The notes: generated by a model not told the origin, from the letters alone. A DNA stretch of 64,000 nucleotides from Castanea sativa (GCF_040712315.1 NC_134015.1:8087945-8151944); one strand, 5' to 3'. Counted from the first letter of the stretch, positions 47,320 to 59,532 are shown. Translations and numbers: made by a program.

Positions 47320-49496
47320 TCAAGAGGAAGGGCCATCAATGTTGGGGTCGTCCTGAGCTGGTTTGGTGGAAGCGTCATCCTCGATGTTGACATCGTCTGA
47401 GCCTGTGTGAACGAGAGAACTTGTAGCAGCGCTAAGGTTGAGTTTAATGGTGCTAAAGTCAACTTCAGGAAAGTTGTCCATAGCGTCCATCCTAAAATCC
47501 TCAAACCCTGCTGCGTAGTTCGTATCCATCAGGTCAGTGAACTCTTTGGACGCTTTGAATTCCTTCACTGCCTCGTCTTTAGCTTTCTTAAGAAGAAGAC
47601 TCAGCTCGTCATTCCCCCTTTGAAAAAGTTCAAGACGGTCGTCCTTCTTGGCAGGGTCGGACTTCAGCTCCCCCACCAAAGCCTTCAACTCCTCAGCCTC
47701 GTCCTTGGCCTTGTTCGCCACCTCCGCCCACGTCCTACAGTCATTCTTGATCTCTTCTATTCTTTTCTCTAGAAGGATCCTCGTCCTGTCCATCTTTGTG
47801 GCCTGCCTGGACGCAGCTATAAACTTTGACATTGCCTACATGGAAGAATAGAAAGTTTAGAAGATAGAAATAACATTGGGTAAACATGGATAAACCAAGA
47901 CGAGGCAAAAATGGTCACCTTGAAGAGATCGTGGACGCCAGAGTGCTCGAACTCTTTTAAGGACATGTCGTAGCATGCAGCTACGTCTTCGCCTTTCATA
48001 GCCTCTTGGAATCGTTCCCAGGCCAGATCCTCGTTCTCCAATAAATTAGTAGAAATCCTTCGAGGAGGCTAGGACGAGTCAGGAGCAGGGGACTTGGACG
48101 GAGTGACACTAAGGGGCGTGGACGAATCTACATCAACGACCAGGATGGGCGGCTGGGAAGGAGGATCAGGCCTAGCAGTTTCAAGCCTGGACGACCCAGA
48201 CTTAGTCTTCTTCCCCCGACAACTTGGCAAGCTAGCCAAGTCCACATGCTTGGACAAGCTTTTCCTTTTTTTCTCCAGAAGCAAGACGAGGCTGGGGCTG
48301 AGGTTCAGGTCTAGCTGCCTCGTCGATCACTTCCTTCCCCTTGTTTCCCTTCATGGTTGCCATTCCTAAAATAAAAAAATAAAAAAATATGAAAAATGAA
48401 AAAGTGCGAACACATACATACAAATAAATAGTAATAATAAAACAAAAATGAAAAACGCATATCTTAAGAGGAGCACTTATGTTTACAGGTAGTTAGTTCA
48501 TGTGCTAAAGCTTCGACGGACGGTTCGGGGCCAAGTCCCCACCTGTGTAGACGCTGAAGGGTCACCAACGAATGAAAGTCTCGTTCAGAATGTAGACGGG
48601 CCCTGTGGATGCGATCACGGTGGAACTTGCTCAAAGAAGGGCGTCCAACGGCTGGAAAGGGAAGAAGGAAGTTAAGGTTAGACCATCGTCCAAAGATAAA
48701 ATATAACAAAAAAGAAACAAAAAAGAAGAAGAGCATAACATACCTTTTGGACGAAGGTTCCCTAAGTCTCCAGTATAAGGAGCAAACGAGTCTCTACCAA
48801 TCTCAACGAGATGCCCCGCCCAGAAACCAAAGACTTAATCAGTCTACAGTCATTGCCCCTGGTTGTAAACTGATGGAAGCCTCGAGATTGATTTATCTCG
48901 AAGGGTTTATAGCAGTACAAGAACTCGTCCACGGTGATAGGACGGTCCCCGTCAAACACCTTCATCCATAAGACTTGCATAGAGACAATTAGTCTCCATG
49001 AGTTGGGGTTAAGTTGACACACTCCCAAACCCAGCCTAGTGAGTAATTCCCTAGCAAAGGCATTCAAAGGAAGTCTAAGCCCCCCTAACAGATAAGCTTC
49101 ATAAACACCTATTCCAAAACGAGGCTGGCAACACCATTCACCTCGGACAGCTAACCTAGGGTTTAGATCGTCAGGAATTTGAAACCAACTTCTAAGGGCA
49201 TCTAACATTCTCTCGTCCGTCCTAGAAGGAACCTCTATAGCGCAACTATATACGGTTTCCCGTTCGTCCAAAGGGGAGGACGGCAGGGAGCTCGTCGAGG
49301 TGTCAGCCCCAGAGGCTGTCCTCGTCCTAATACTCTCTTGAAAGGTTTCTACAGGAACTCCAGGAACACCAGATGTGTATTCTTCAGTTGTGTGGCCACT
49401 ACTACTACTGTCATTACTAGAGGTGTTATAACTAGAGTCGTCGTGATACTCGTCTATGGCCTTGACCACACTGTCGCTAGACGAACAGGAGGCCAT
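47320..49496 (-). pseudogene. Antisense multi-exon gene of the Tat element (Transposase_28-type)
   Basis: Minus-strand gene with four exons inferred from splice sites: 49496-48744 (donor AAAG/GTATGT), 48651-48487 (acceptor TTTCCAG/C, donor CCT/GTAAAC), 48365-47919 (acceptor TTTTAG/GAATG, donor AAG/GTGACC), 47835-47320 (acceptor TGTAG/GCAATG). Exon 1 begins MASCSSSDS, is Ser/Thr-rich, then has IPDDLNPRLAVRGEWCCQP and AYLLGGLRLPLNAFARELL, matching Pfam 'putative gypsy type transposon' (PF04195). Exon 2 has RPSLSKFHRDRIHRARLH. Exon 4 is a charged coiled coil ending in an acidic tail. Function unknown. Breaks: frame change near 48825-48835 in exon 1, another at the seven-base A-run 48266-48272 in exon 3, and a stop at 48069-48071. 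Confidence 0.8.
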
Positions 49497-49863
49497 TGAA
49501 AACGTCCTAACACTTAAAAAGGAAAGCTAGAATAAGGGTAGAGAGATTACTTGGCTCTAGACGAGGGACACTAAGGACGTTGAGGATATTCTTAGACGAA
49601 GCGACGGACGAGAGTGTCAAAGCAGAAAATTTGAAAAAGTGAAAGGGGCATGAGAGGGAAACCACCATTTATAGGCAGAAAAGTCTCGGTAACCGCAACG
49701 ACGGAACCGATCAGAAGGCGACACGTGGCGCATGCCTCGAAGGAGTAAAACTACTTGACTAACCCCCTATGGATGTGTGACACGTAGTGCGTTTAAAAAA
49801 AAAAAGAAAAAAAAAGAAAAGAGATAGACTCGTCCTAAAATCTGTCGATACATTACATAACTC
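49497..49863. other. Leader/promoter region of the antisense gene
   Basis: About 370 bp between the antisense ATG and the polypurine tract. On the minus strand this would carry the antisense gene's 5' UTR and promoter; a CCTATAAATGG-like TATA sequence is seen (plus strand CCATTTATAGG, about 49665-49675). Contains an A-run at 49796-49820. Confidence 0.5.
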
Positions 49864-49865
49864 CT

Positions 49866-49879
49866 GGACGAGGGGCAAC
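49866..49879 (+). promoter_or_regulatory. Polypurine tract
   Basis: GGACGAGGGGCAAC lies immediately before the 3' LTR, the position and composition expected for the plus-strand primer of reverse transcription. Confidence 0.75.
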
Positions 49880-50465
49880 TGATGTGGGATGAAGACGCTC
49901 AGACCGTCCCTTGACGGTCATCACCTCGGCAGCCGTCTAGGAGTTATCTTCAGGACGAGGGTAATGGACAAGGCCGTCTTGAGGTGATAGCGAAGCTACA
50001 TCCCTCGTCCATAGGATGCGCACAGCCTGTCCCGAGAGGAGTCGTCCACATAAAGACTCATGGACGAGGATGTTACACTTGGAATTATCAAGCACATTTT
50101 ACCACCCGTAATTCACACCTAACCTCAGGCAACCGTTATATGAGAGAATATTAACTCCTAAACGGTTGTAAGAGTTATCCATGAACCCCCGGTTTTCTCA
50201 TCTTCAGGAGAGGTTATAATCCCAAGTAACCGCTCCTAAGGTACTATATAAGCACTTGTCCGGACCAATGAAAGGTACGTTGAACATTTTTTCCCAAAAG
50301 ATTGGAACTCCAAGAATATAGAGAAAACTGACTTTACCATCGGAGAGTTCTTGACCGGCGATCCCGGTCACCTTTGATCGTTTTTCTCTGTTTTTCAGGC
50401 CATTGGAGAGCGAGTTATCCTTTCAAATCCGGATCATCCAGCCTACTGATTGAATTGCATCATCA
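49880..50465 (+). repeat. 3' LTR of the Tat element
   Basis: 586 bp, same termini as the 5' LTR. About 27 mismatches by eye, nearly all transitions, consistent with decay of methylated cytosines. TATA-like CTATATAAG near 50244-50252. Confidence 0.95.
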
Positions 50466-50470
50466 AATGA

Positions 50471-51525
50471 TGTTTTGGTTTTTTGTCTTTATTAGTAGAT
50501 GGTTGAATTGTAAATAAAGAATTTTTGTATTTATATTTGTTGATAGTTTGTTAATACTAAATGGATACTTATTTAGAATTTTATTATTATTTTGTTGCTT
50601 ATACGCCGGTTCTTCTTAACTCAAAATCCTGGGTTTGTCCCTAATTTCCATTCCTTCATTTTAAAAAGATTACTTAATGGACAAAGTTTAACTACAAAAT
50701 TGGTTGTACCTTAAGGTTATAATTTTACTCAATAAAATAAATATTACTACATATTTTGAAAATATAATCATTGAATTGCATGTTCTTTACACTTTACTAC
50801 ACATGTCAAATTATGAGTCAATCAGATGTTATTTATTATATAATCTATAATCTTATATTTTGTGCATAGATTTAAACTACAAAAACTTTTAATTTAAACA
50901 ATTTATTGATGAAATAGCTATTGTTTTATAATTTTCTAGAAATCTTGCAAATATGGAGGATATTAGAAGAAGATGTAATCCAATGATGAACTTGTCAAAT
51001 TCACATCTTATAAAAAAAGATATTGAGTAAGATTGTAGCATTAAACAACAACTAATTTTGTAACTAAACTTTATCCTTACTTAATTTAATTCAATTCAAT
51101 TCAATTCATTTCTATTTTTTATTATTTAAATACATTCTATTCTATTAAATTTTGATTTTTTAATTTTTTTTTTATGACTTACTCATTCCATTTTTTTATA
51201 AGCTCACAAAAACGAAATATAAAAATCATGGATACCGGACGTTAGGGGAAAAAAAAAACTGGCTTTTGGGCTCCACTGAGATCAGTATTCAACCTTAGAT
51301 GACTTTGAATTTGACCGATGGGACAATAGTTTGAATGGGCTCTAAGCTGTTCTCATTTTCATAAATGGGCCTCTGGGCCTCATTTTTAAACACGACCTAT
51401 GAAACGGTACTTAATAGAGGGACGGTCAAATTAAAAGATGGGCCTCTCTTGGTAGGATATGGGGGGTTTTTTTTTGCGGTTAAAATAGAAAACAATTTAC
51501 AATTTTGTTTTTTGGAGTGATTGAC
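50471..51525. other. AT-rich copy-2 spacer, no gene
   Basis: 51320-51470 pairs with 23150-23300. No gene. Confidence 0.5.
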
Positions 51526-51528
51526 TTA

Positions 51529-51904
51529 GAGCATTCTTATCAAACTTTTTAAATGCTAAAAATTTTATTTTTTTAGCATTTGAAAGGTTTAAGCCTGCTC
51601 TATCAAACCTTTCATATTGTAAAATTTTTGCAATTGATGAATAGTGTCATTTCAAATATGAAATGACACTATTCATCAATGGTAAAAATTTATATTACTT
51701 TTTTATTCCGTGAGGCCTACTTTTATATTACTTTTAGAAAGAGGAAAAATAAAAAAATAATAAAGAAACAATATTTAAATAAAATTGTAAAAAAATTAGA
51801 AGTTTTGATATAGATCGTATTGTAAAGTGGTGTGTTATATGTTATAATTATAGGTTTTGAGAGGATAAATGCTAAATTTTTTAGAATGTTGGATAAGAAT
51901 GCTC
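51529..51904. mobile_element. PIF/Harbinger-like MITE (376 bp)
   Basis: Ends GAGCATTCTTATCAAACTTT and, on the minus strand at the right, GAGCATTCTTATCCAACATT, flanked by TTA (51526-51528 and 51905-51907). Copy 1 at 23549-23575 has GATTGACTTATATATGCATGG, i.e. one TTA and no insert, a direct empty-site control. AT-rich, non-coding. The repeated TGAATAGTGTCATTTC (about 51640 and, inverted, 51660) forms an internal palindrome. Confidence 0.9.
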
Positions 51905-52079
51905 TTATACATGGTTGCATAAAATCCATGATTGTCAACAAAAAATAAAATAAAAAATCCAACATAATTTACAATTATTTAGAAAATAAAAAAGCTGGAA
52001 ACTTGTATGGTAAGTAATATCCAAAATTTTCCCAAAGATAATTTTTCTTGATTCACAACTGGCAAAACTAATGATACAG

Positions 52080-52189
52080 CTATGGTTGTCAAGTTATGTT
52101 GTCTGTAGTTTGTAAGTCTTTGAAGTCTCTGTTCTGTACTCTCAGTTTGCAATAAAATCCCTTTTAACGCAAAAAAAAAAAAGAAAAAA
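52080..52189 (+). mobile_element. Short poly(A) retrocopy with target duplication
   Basis: About 90 bp of sequence with an AATAAA signal (52151-52156) and a poly(A)-rich tail (52171-52189), flanked by perfect 16-bp repeats AAAACTAATGATACAG (52064-52079 and 52190-52205). This is the signature of LINE-mediated insertion of a 5'-truncated transcript. Source transcript not recognised. Confidence 0.8.
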
Positions 52190-52205
52190 AAAACTAATGA
52201 TACAG

Positions 52206-54430
52206 AATTAGCATTACTTATTCTCTCTCTCTCTCTATAGTCTCTACTACTTGTCTCTCTCAGGCAGTTTATTATAATCATTCAAACCTGGCGGGCGAGA
52301 CTGTATAACTAGTGATTGGCACGTGTCAGGCCCTCTAGCATATATACTTGGTGTCGAAGTATAGTAATACCTGTCTGTGTGGTGATTCAAACCTTATTTA
52401 CTTCTATTCTTTACATCGTTTGAATTCATGGTGCTTTTAGGAACACCATAAATTCATTAAAATTTTGGCATTCTCTATCAGATTTACATATTGACTAAGC
52501 CCACCACAATCACAACACACAAATATAGGGTGAAACTTCTAGTTTTGAATTAATCTATTGATAGATTTATTGGTTTGCATTACTTATATGTGGGTCCATA
52601 ATCTACACCCAAGGTTGAAGCTATTTTTTTTTTCACACATACAATTATACTTGAAACCTGATTCTTACATTATTTATTAAATAATATGTATTTTTTTTTC
52701 TTACATAAGAAAATTTCATAAAGTTTTTTTTTATTATATAATTCTAGGCAAATATTTTCTTTCTTACTCATGCGTAACTATCCCTTAAATAATTTTAAAA
52801 TTTTAAATAAAGGTTTTTTTATTAAATAAATTAAATATTACAATAAATATTATTTTTATATGTTTTAATATATACAATGTATTATAAGATAATTATGAAA
52901 AATAATATAAAACTAATGGAAAACTTTTGTTTTGTTTAATTATGGATGACAAAATAGAAAGTGTCACAAACTTAATCATAAGAATCATAGCATATTTTCT
53001 TCTAATACGAAAAAAAAAGGTCCATTCATTCCTATATTACTAACTCTCTAAATTCTTCTTTTAAAAAAAAATACTAACTCTCTAAATACAAAATAAAAAA
53101 AATATTTACGTATATATTTTTTTATATCATATACTTTAAATACTCTTAAATTAATGATTTATATGTAACAAAAAAGTAAATATTAAAAGAAAAAGAAAAA
53201 TGATCCTTTAATTGAGTTTGTACATATATGAAGGAGGGCTGATAAGAATAATTTAAAATAACTTTGCCCCTCTTTTATCACTTTCTAGATAGTTTTTTTT
53301 TTAAAAAAAATTTATATTATGAATCATTCATAATAAATCATATCAAGTCTTGTGAAAAAAAATAAATTATGAAAATTTTTTTTTCTTAAAGCGAGAATTT
53401 CTTTTTCTTTCATGCATAATCCAACATTTCATATAGTAATAGTAATTAATTAAGGCTGCCTTTTCATCATCACCTCGTTTCTTAATGTGGAAAATTTCTG
53501 CGTTTTGGCCTTTTCATGACACATTAACCCCAGTTTCAAATGGCACAGCAAGAAAAACTTTCCAAAGGTAGGCAATGTTTGACTGTTTGTATAATGATAT
53601 GACAAATTTTATGGTTAAGAACTTAATTGAATAATAATCTATAGTAAGAATTCATACTTACTCTACTACGTATCATATAAATGTAAATATTTTACTTAAA
53701 AATGTAATCTTTTCATATAATAAATTCGAATAAGTATTTTTGTATTTTCTAAGTTGAGGTATTTGAATTTGTGTATAAATATAACTATCGCATAATTAGA
53801 GTATAATTAGGACACTTGGCACAGATTTAGAATGTATAAAAGTTTTTTTTTAAAAAAAAATTGGTAGCAAATAATAAGGAATGAAAATGATACTTGGAAC
53901 AAAATTAGAGTACAATTAAAATCTAATTTGAATTCTTGATTGAACTTTCACTTTAATATATTATATATGATTTTTGTGTTATTATATATCTATTATTTAG
54001 ATTTTTTAAAATGAGAAGATGGAAATTTTATTATTATTATATATAAATGATGAAAGACTTTTTAAGTGAGATAAAGAAAAAATGTTTATAGATTTCTTAA
54101 ATTTTAGTTAAATAAACAAATTTTTAAAAAGAAAATAAATTGTCATGAAATATATTTTATTTTATTTTGTATATATTTTAGGATTAAGATTATGGAGTTT
54201 ATTTTTTGGGTGTCGTCATTCAATTGCCTAAATTGCTTAAGGTATACGTTGAGCCGACCCAGGTTATAACCTTTTTTTTTTTTTTTGGAGAGAAACCCTG
54301 GTTCACCTAACAATACCATATCAAGGATTCAAGATTCCTTTTTGGCCAATGTTAAGCCATATAGAAAGATGAGACGCAATAACACTGGAGGCAACCGTGG
54401 TTTGTTCTCATAGCCTCACTAGCCACAAGA
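52206..54430. other. AT-rich duplicated block, no gene
   Basis: Collinear with 23760-25330. No open frames of note. Confidence 0.55.
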
Positions 54431-54445
54431 AGCCACTGCATGTTA

Positions 54446-54597
54446 ACTTCTATATATACCCCCAACGCCTCCACCAGAGCTCTCACTCAACCAAATTCCA
54501 ACGATTTATTGAATTGATTTGATGACAAAAAAACAGCTCTTCCTCCATTTCCAAATCTTTTATCTTTCACAAAAAACAGCTCTTCCTCAACTGCTTG
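54446..54597 (+). promoter_or_regulatory. Core promoter and leader of the repeat-protein gene
   Basis: TATA box CTATATATACCCC at about 54450-54462, followed by a leader of roughly 110 nt that contains a direct repeat ACAGCTCTTCCTC (54532 and 54577). Transcription start is inferred 25-35 nt after the TATA box. Confidence 0.55.
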
Positions 54598-55128
54598 ATG
54601 GCTCACCCAACTGGACCTGATCATGAGGTGGGTGCATATCATCACCCTTCTGCACCGGCTCATGACGGCAGGTACCTACCTCCTAATGGGAGCGGGTACC
54701 AAACTGCACCTCCTTATGGCAGCGGATACTCGTCTACTCCTACTTATGGTGGTGGCACTGGTTGGTACCCAACTGGACCTGGTCATGAGGTGGATGCATA
54801 TCATCACCCTTCTGCACCGGCTCATAGCGGCAGATACCTACCTCCTAATGGGAGTGGGTACCCAACTGCACCTCCTTATGGCAGCGAATACTCGTCTGCT
54901 CCTGCTTATGGTGGTGGTACTGGTTGGTACCCAACTGGTTGGTATCATGCACCTGGATATGTTCCATATATATACGCTGCTCCGGCGGCTGCGCCGGTGC
55001 AGCAGCACCAGAATCGTCCTGTCATTCCTGGAATTGTGGCGGCTGGGATTGAAGCGCTGGCCATAGGTGTTTTCAAGGCTGCAATCACTAATAATTTGTG
55101 TGGTGATGGTAGTGGTTTCAATTTCTGA
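54598..55128 (+). CDS. Tyr/Pro/Gly-rich protein with 54-residue tandem repeat
   Basis: 176 residues from ATG 54598 (a TTG just upstream is not a plausible start). Two near-identical 54-residue repeats (DNA 54613-54774 and 54775-54936, period 162 bp), each with YHHPSAPAH, GRYLPPNGSGY, TAPPYGS and AYGGGTGWYPTG segments. Then GWYHAPGYVPYIYAAPAAAPVQQHQ and a non-polar C-terminus VIPGIVAAGIEALAIGVFKAAI ending NNLCGDGSGFNF. No signal peptide. It resembles plant GYP-rich/XYPPX-type small proteins, where a disordered Tyr-rich region precedes a short hydrophobic tail, but I recognise no named family. It has a TATA box, a single exon and no disabling mutations, yet no counterpart in copy 1. Confidence 0.7.
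   Translation: MAHPTGPDHEVGAYHHPSAPAHDGRYLPPNGSGYQTAPPYGSGYSSTPTYGGGTGWYPTGPGHEVDAYHHPSAPAHSGRYLPPNGSGYPTAPPYGSEYSSAPAYGGGTGWYPTGWYHAPGYVPYIYAAPAAAPVQQHQNRPVIPGIVAAGIEALAIGVFKAAITNNLCGDGSGFNF
54613..54936 (+). repeat. Two 162-bp in-frame tandem repeats
   Basis: Period exactly 162 bp (54 codons); only a few differences between units, several of them replacing residues (for example Gly to Asp, Thr to Ala). Recent internal duplication that keeps the frame. Confidence 0.9.
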
Positions 55129-58100
55129 ATCTAGTCCTAGTGTTATTTTATGTTTCGGATTCAGAAAGTGGGAAGGGTGTGACATTTTATGTTTCGTGCT
55201 TAAAAAGAAAGTATTCGTTTTTATGTTTCGATTATATGTATGTCTTTAATTCTTATGATTGTATCAGTTTGGATGGCGATAGAGGAGAAGGAAATATGGC
55301 TATATGGCCTACATATTAGGTCTAGAACTTAAAACTTTGTAATTTCTTTTCAAAAGTATGTTATATGATTGTTGGTTATGAATATAGAAGTATGGTTTTG
55401 GGTCTGTAATTTCTGTTCCCAAGATTGTTATTTGATCGTTACTTATAAAAATAGAAATATGGGCTTGTGTAGAGAAATATTGGGTTCTAAAGGTGTCTTT
55501 AGGATGTTGTGTTTGAGAAACAGGATACCATTGAGCTTCTCTAAAGGTAAGATTCATCTTTAAATAATTTGTGTTTTGGCCTTTGAAGAAAACTTATTTT
55601 ATTAGGAGAAAAAGAAAAACTGAAGAAGAAGAAGAAGAAGAAAAAGAAGTATATGGGGATGGGATTTGCACACACTTTATTCTTTTTGCTAATTTAATTA
55701 ATTAGAAAGAGTTCAATCTGTTCATTATGGATGTTCTCAAAATTTTCTGATACTGAATCCCTGATATGTGAAGGGAAATGATGCCAACAATTTCATGTGG
55801 AAGAGATATTGGGCTTTTGTTGGCTTGATGCTGGGGATTTGTTTTCCTTTTCCTTTTTTTTTTTTGGTGGTAATTGCTATCAATTTAGGATATAATTATA
55901 GGGTTAAATTTTATAAGAATCTGTGTAAAACCTTATATCTATACCCTTCAATTATAATTCATCAAGTATTTTTAAGTGAAAATGTAGGCAGTACCACGTT
56001 AAACATGATCCTAATTCAGCCCAACTAACCTCCTTGGTGAAACAAGATTCCATTAATGAAAAAAAAAAAAAATCAGATATCCACCCTTGCCGTGCACCAC
56101 CACTACTACTGCTGGTAATTCTTTCTGTAATCTGTAGCTTCTATAGTATTAAAAATAAATGTGACAAATGTGGTTTGGTTTAAGGAGATTAAAGGCTAGT
56201 AAGTTTGGACAAATTAAGTTGTTATATTGGATTTGCACTGAATTACCGGGTGGAAGTGTGGAACGTGGTGATCTTGGTTCATGGGTGAAAAAAGGGTCTT
56301 CAATGGTGGATATCTTGCACTAGATTTTAGGGGTAAAAAAGAGCGTAGAAAATTCTTGTTTTACCATGGTTTATACCACTAAACTTTGGTTGTGCTTAAC
56401 AAAAAAAAAGAATACTTTCAGAATTTAAGTCCTTATTAGTATTATCCCCCCCGCCCCCAAAATTTTTTTTTTTTAATTAAATGACTTGTTCACATTGGCG
56501 GTCTCATTAATGTAGTAATATACTATACTAATATTGTCTTAAAAAAGTACTAATAAATAGACATATATGCAGTATGCTGACCAATAAGCTGCAAAAAAAA
56601 GTTTCTCAAAAAAAAAAAAAAACTGCAAAAAGCCACGTTATTGGTTGAGCTTGGACTCTAGTTGATCAAGGCCTTTGTTTGGATCGATAGAATTAATTTC
56701 CACGCAACACACATTGAGTCATTGACTATCTGGTATGACCCAAATTCTAGAATAAAAATCATCTGTCTTTTCCACTTAAACCCCTTTCCTACTATATATA
56801 TAATTATATACGTGTGGCATAAAGTTTCTAGAAAAGACCTAAGCTCACTGGGATTTGATGTGCATGATGTAACTTGAACTTGGAAGGCTTATCTTTTTGC
56901 CATCTCAACTCTCAAGTTTGACCATGACCAATAGGTTGCTTTAATATTATTTGGGAGATGGTTCGGCGTTTCTTGTACTCCATCAGTTCCGACGGGGTAG
57001 GAGGAGGTACCTAGCATATGGCTGTTGCAGTGGCAGCTACGTACGTACGGCCACTCAGTTCAGCGACTACAACTGAAATCGTCAGTCGTTCGCTGATGCA
57101 TATGAGTCTAACCCTAGATACTCACCGCAATCAAAAAAAGAAATGTCAAACCTAAATAATATAACTACCAGTCATTGTGGTGTGAAAACTAATATTATTT
57201 TATTTGTGTTTTTTAGGTTATAAAACGACTTCATTCATTGAACGGTGGAAATAATATGTGGGATACGGATAACAGAGGTTAGTCAAATTAAGTGTCAATT
57301 TTCTATCATTTTAGCGCCCCCAAAAAAAAAAGTATCAATTTTAAATTGAAGAATCGGTTATGACAAGTAATTAATTGACCGTATATAGCCTGGAGCTTAC
57401 CCATCAAAGCAAGTTGAAATCAACTTAATTTGAACAAACAAACAAAACCGTCGAGGGAACATATATAATTTATTACACGAGTCTTTGTCATATTCAATAT
57501 TGTTAACGTGACTTTTGTCTAATTCTAGTGCTACTCGGAAACCAATTCCCCACTTGGTGTTGGCTTCGTGCACATGAATTAAGAACTTGCAGTTTGTAAG
57601 ACTCTGACTGATCTCAAAGGAATGAATAGAAAAAAACAGCATGTCGTAGTAATGTAGAACTTTGAGAATATTTTATTTTTAGTAGATTGGTGCAAAACTT
57701 TGTTTAAATTCCTGATGGAAAAAAAAGAAGATGAAATTTTGAGTTAAGCGAATAAATGCATAGAGGCCTATGGCTCCAATTATAGGTAAAAACCAAGTTC
57801 AACTTTTTGATATAGCTAGATAGGCATAACAAGTTAAAGGATTTGAACCTTAAAATATTTTGGAGATGTCATCAGTGCTAGCTGATTGGGTTACAATGCT
57901 CTAGACACCAAGTTCAACTAGGTTTTGGTATTGGTACACCATGACCCAATATTCAAGTTCAAATACAATATATATGGTGTTCTCTATTTTTTAGAGAAAG
58001 AAGTATTTGGGGATTAGATTTTGTGAGAGTGCCTTTGCTAATTGAGCCATATGCTAATTAATGATAACTTTATCTACCCAAACATTTTCAAACTTAACAA

Positions 58101-58640
58101 TTGAGCCATATGCTAATCAATGATAACTATAGTTATACATGTTAAAACCAATAAAATATTCTTAAGAAGCATAAGGAAAATAGAGAATAGAGAAGTCCCA
58201 TAAAAATAATTAGTTCAAGAAGGTTGAATTAAATCTGTTACTTAGTACTACATAACTAATTATAAGCATATTAAGAATCTAATTCAAGACTCACCCTCAT
58301 TTTTCAAACAATTGATATGCTTGCCTCAAACTTCTAATAAGAATAGCACTCATAAATTTTCCCCACTCAAGATTGAATATAAGTTAAGGAATCACACAAT
58401 AGAATCAAAATTAACACAACATTAAATAGTTGGAGTTTTCAAACTCTCAGTATAATGTTTTGTAGGATTAACACAGAGAAAAATAGACGAAATCTCTTTT
58501 AAACTAAAACTTCTCTATTACCTAAATGGATCTTCTCTGAAAACCACATCACATTTGGTTCACTTGGCAGAAATAATCTATATATATATTCTGCTTCCTT
58601 CCAATTGAGTTTAAAACAAATTCACTTGCCTGTTGATAAG
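55129..58640. other. 3' flank and AT-rich spacer, no further gene
   Basis: Contains GAA-repeat (about 55622-55645) and several A-runs. Blocks 56510-56960 and about 57400-57500 pair with copy 1. No protein family recognised in any open frame. Confidence 0.5.
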
Positions 58641-59532
58641 CATTCCCAGCTCTTGCCATGCTACATATTGAAGCCAGTACCATATAAATGAATCAAAAAC
58701 TAATATCAAGAAGGCAAAAAAAATTATATATACTTTATAATTATGATCATCATGCATGCATGATTTAGTTCAAAATGTAGTTTTAAGAGAAATGATAAAT
58801 AAATATGTTGAGCGGTCAATTTAATCAGCGAAAATTTATGGAAAAGTTTAAGAGAAATAGTAAATTAAAACCCAATTGTGCATAAAAGAAAGATAATATA
58901 TAACCTCTTAAAGGGTATCCAAGTGAAGAAATCAGTACTTTGAAAATACTTATTAATTACACGTAAATAATAAGAAACAATAGCCATTTACTAACTAAGC
59001 ATGTATTAATATATTTATTCGATAATTTGATAATTACAATGGGGGATTTGAACCTTTGATATATTATCAAAAAATATAAAATGTCAACTAATTAAGTTAT
59101 AAGTCTCCCTTAACAAATATTAATTAATAAGATTATGCATCAATAAATTAACATATATGTCATGATACTACATAAATTTTATAAACCGTGTTTATGTAAA
59201 ATCGTGTTAGTTATGTTAAAGATTGTGTCGAACTTTGATTTGCTTGATCTGATTTTAACTTCTATTCAACCAAACGTGTTTGGTGGTAATTAGAAATCCA
59301 AATGGAATCATTGAAATCATCTTTTGTCCCTTTATGACAGATTTCTTTCTCAAAAAAATAGTATCCCATCCACGTATGGTCCCAATTAGCCCAAGAAGTC
59401 CATCCACACCTGAGAGAAATAAACAGGCGAACTAAAAAAATATACTTGTTAATTTTTCCCTCCATTTCACCTCTTTTTCTTTTTCTTTTTTAATTTTTTT
59501 TTTAACTTTATCCCTCCAATCTACTATATCAC

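Larger units (their letters stand above)
40374..50465 (+). mobile_element. Ty3/gypsy Tat-lineage LTR retrotransposon, full length, mutated
   Basis: A 10,092-bp element with two 586-bp LTRs and a perfect 5-bp target duplication AATGA (40369-40373 and 50466-50470). Order: LTR, primer site, gag, protease, reverse transcriptase, RNase H, a second archaeal-type RNase H, integrase, long 3' region with an antisense gene, polypurine tract, LTR. The dual RNase H and the long pol-to-LTR region with an antisense ORF are typical of the Tat group (Ogre/Retand/Grande relatives). The LTRs differ at about 27 of 586 positions by eye (4-5%), 25 of them transitions. Gag-pol has several stops and one frameshift, so it is non-autonomous now. 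Copy 1 lacks it. Confidence 0.95.
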
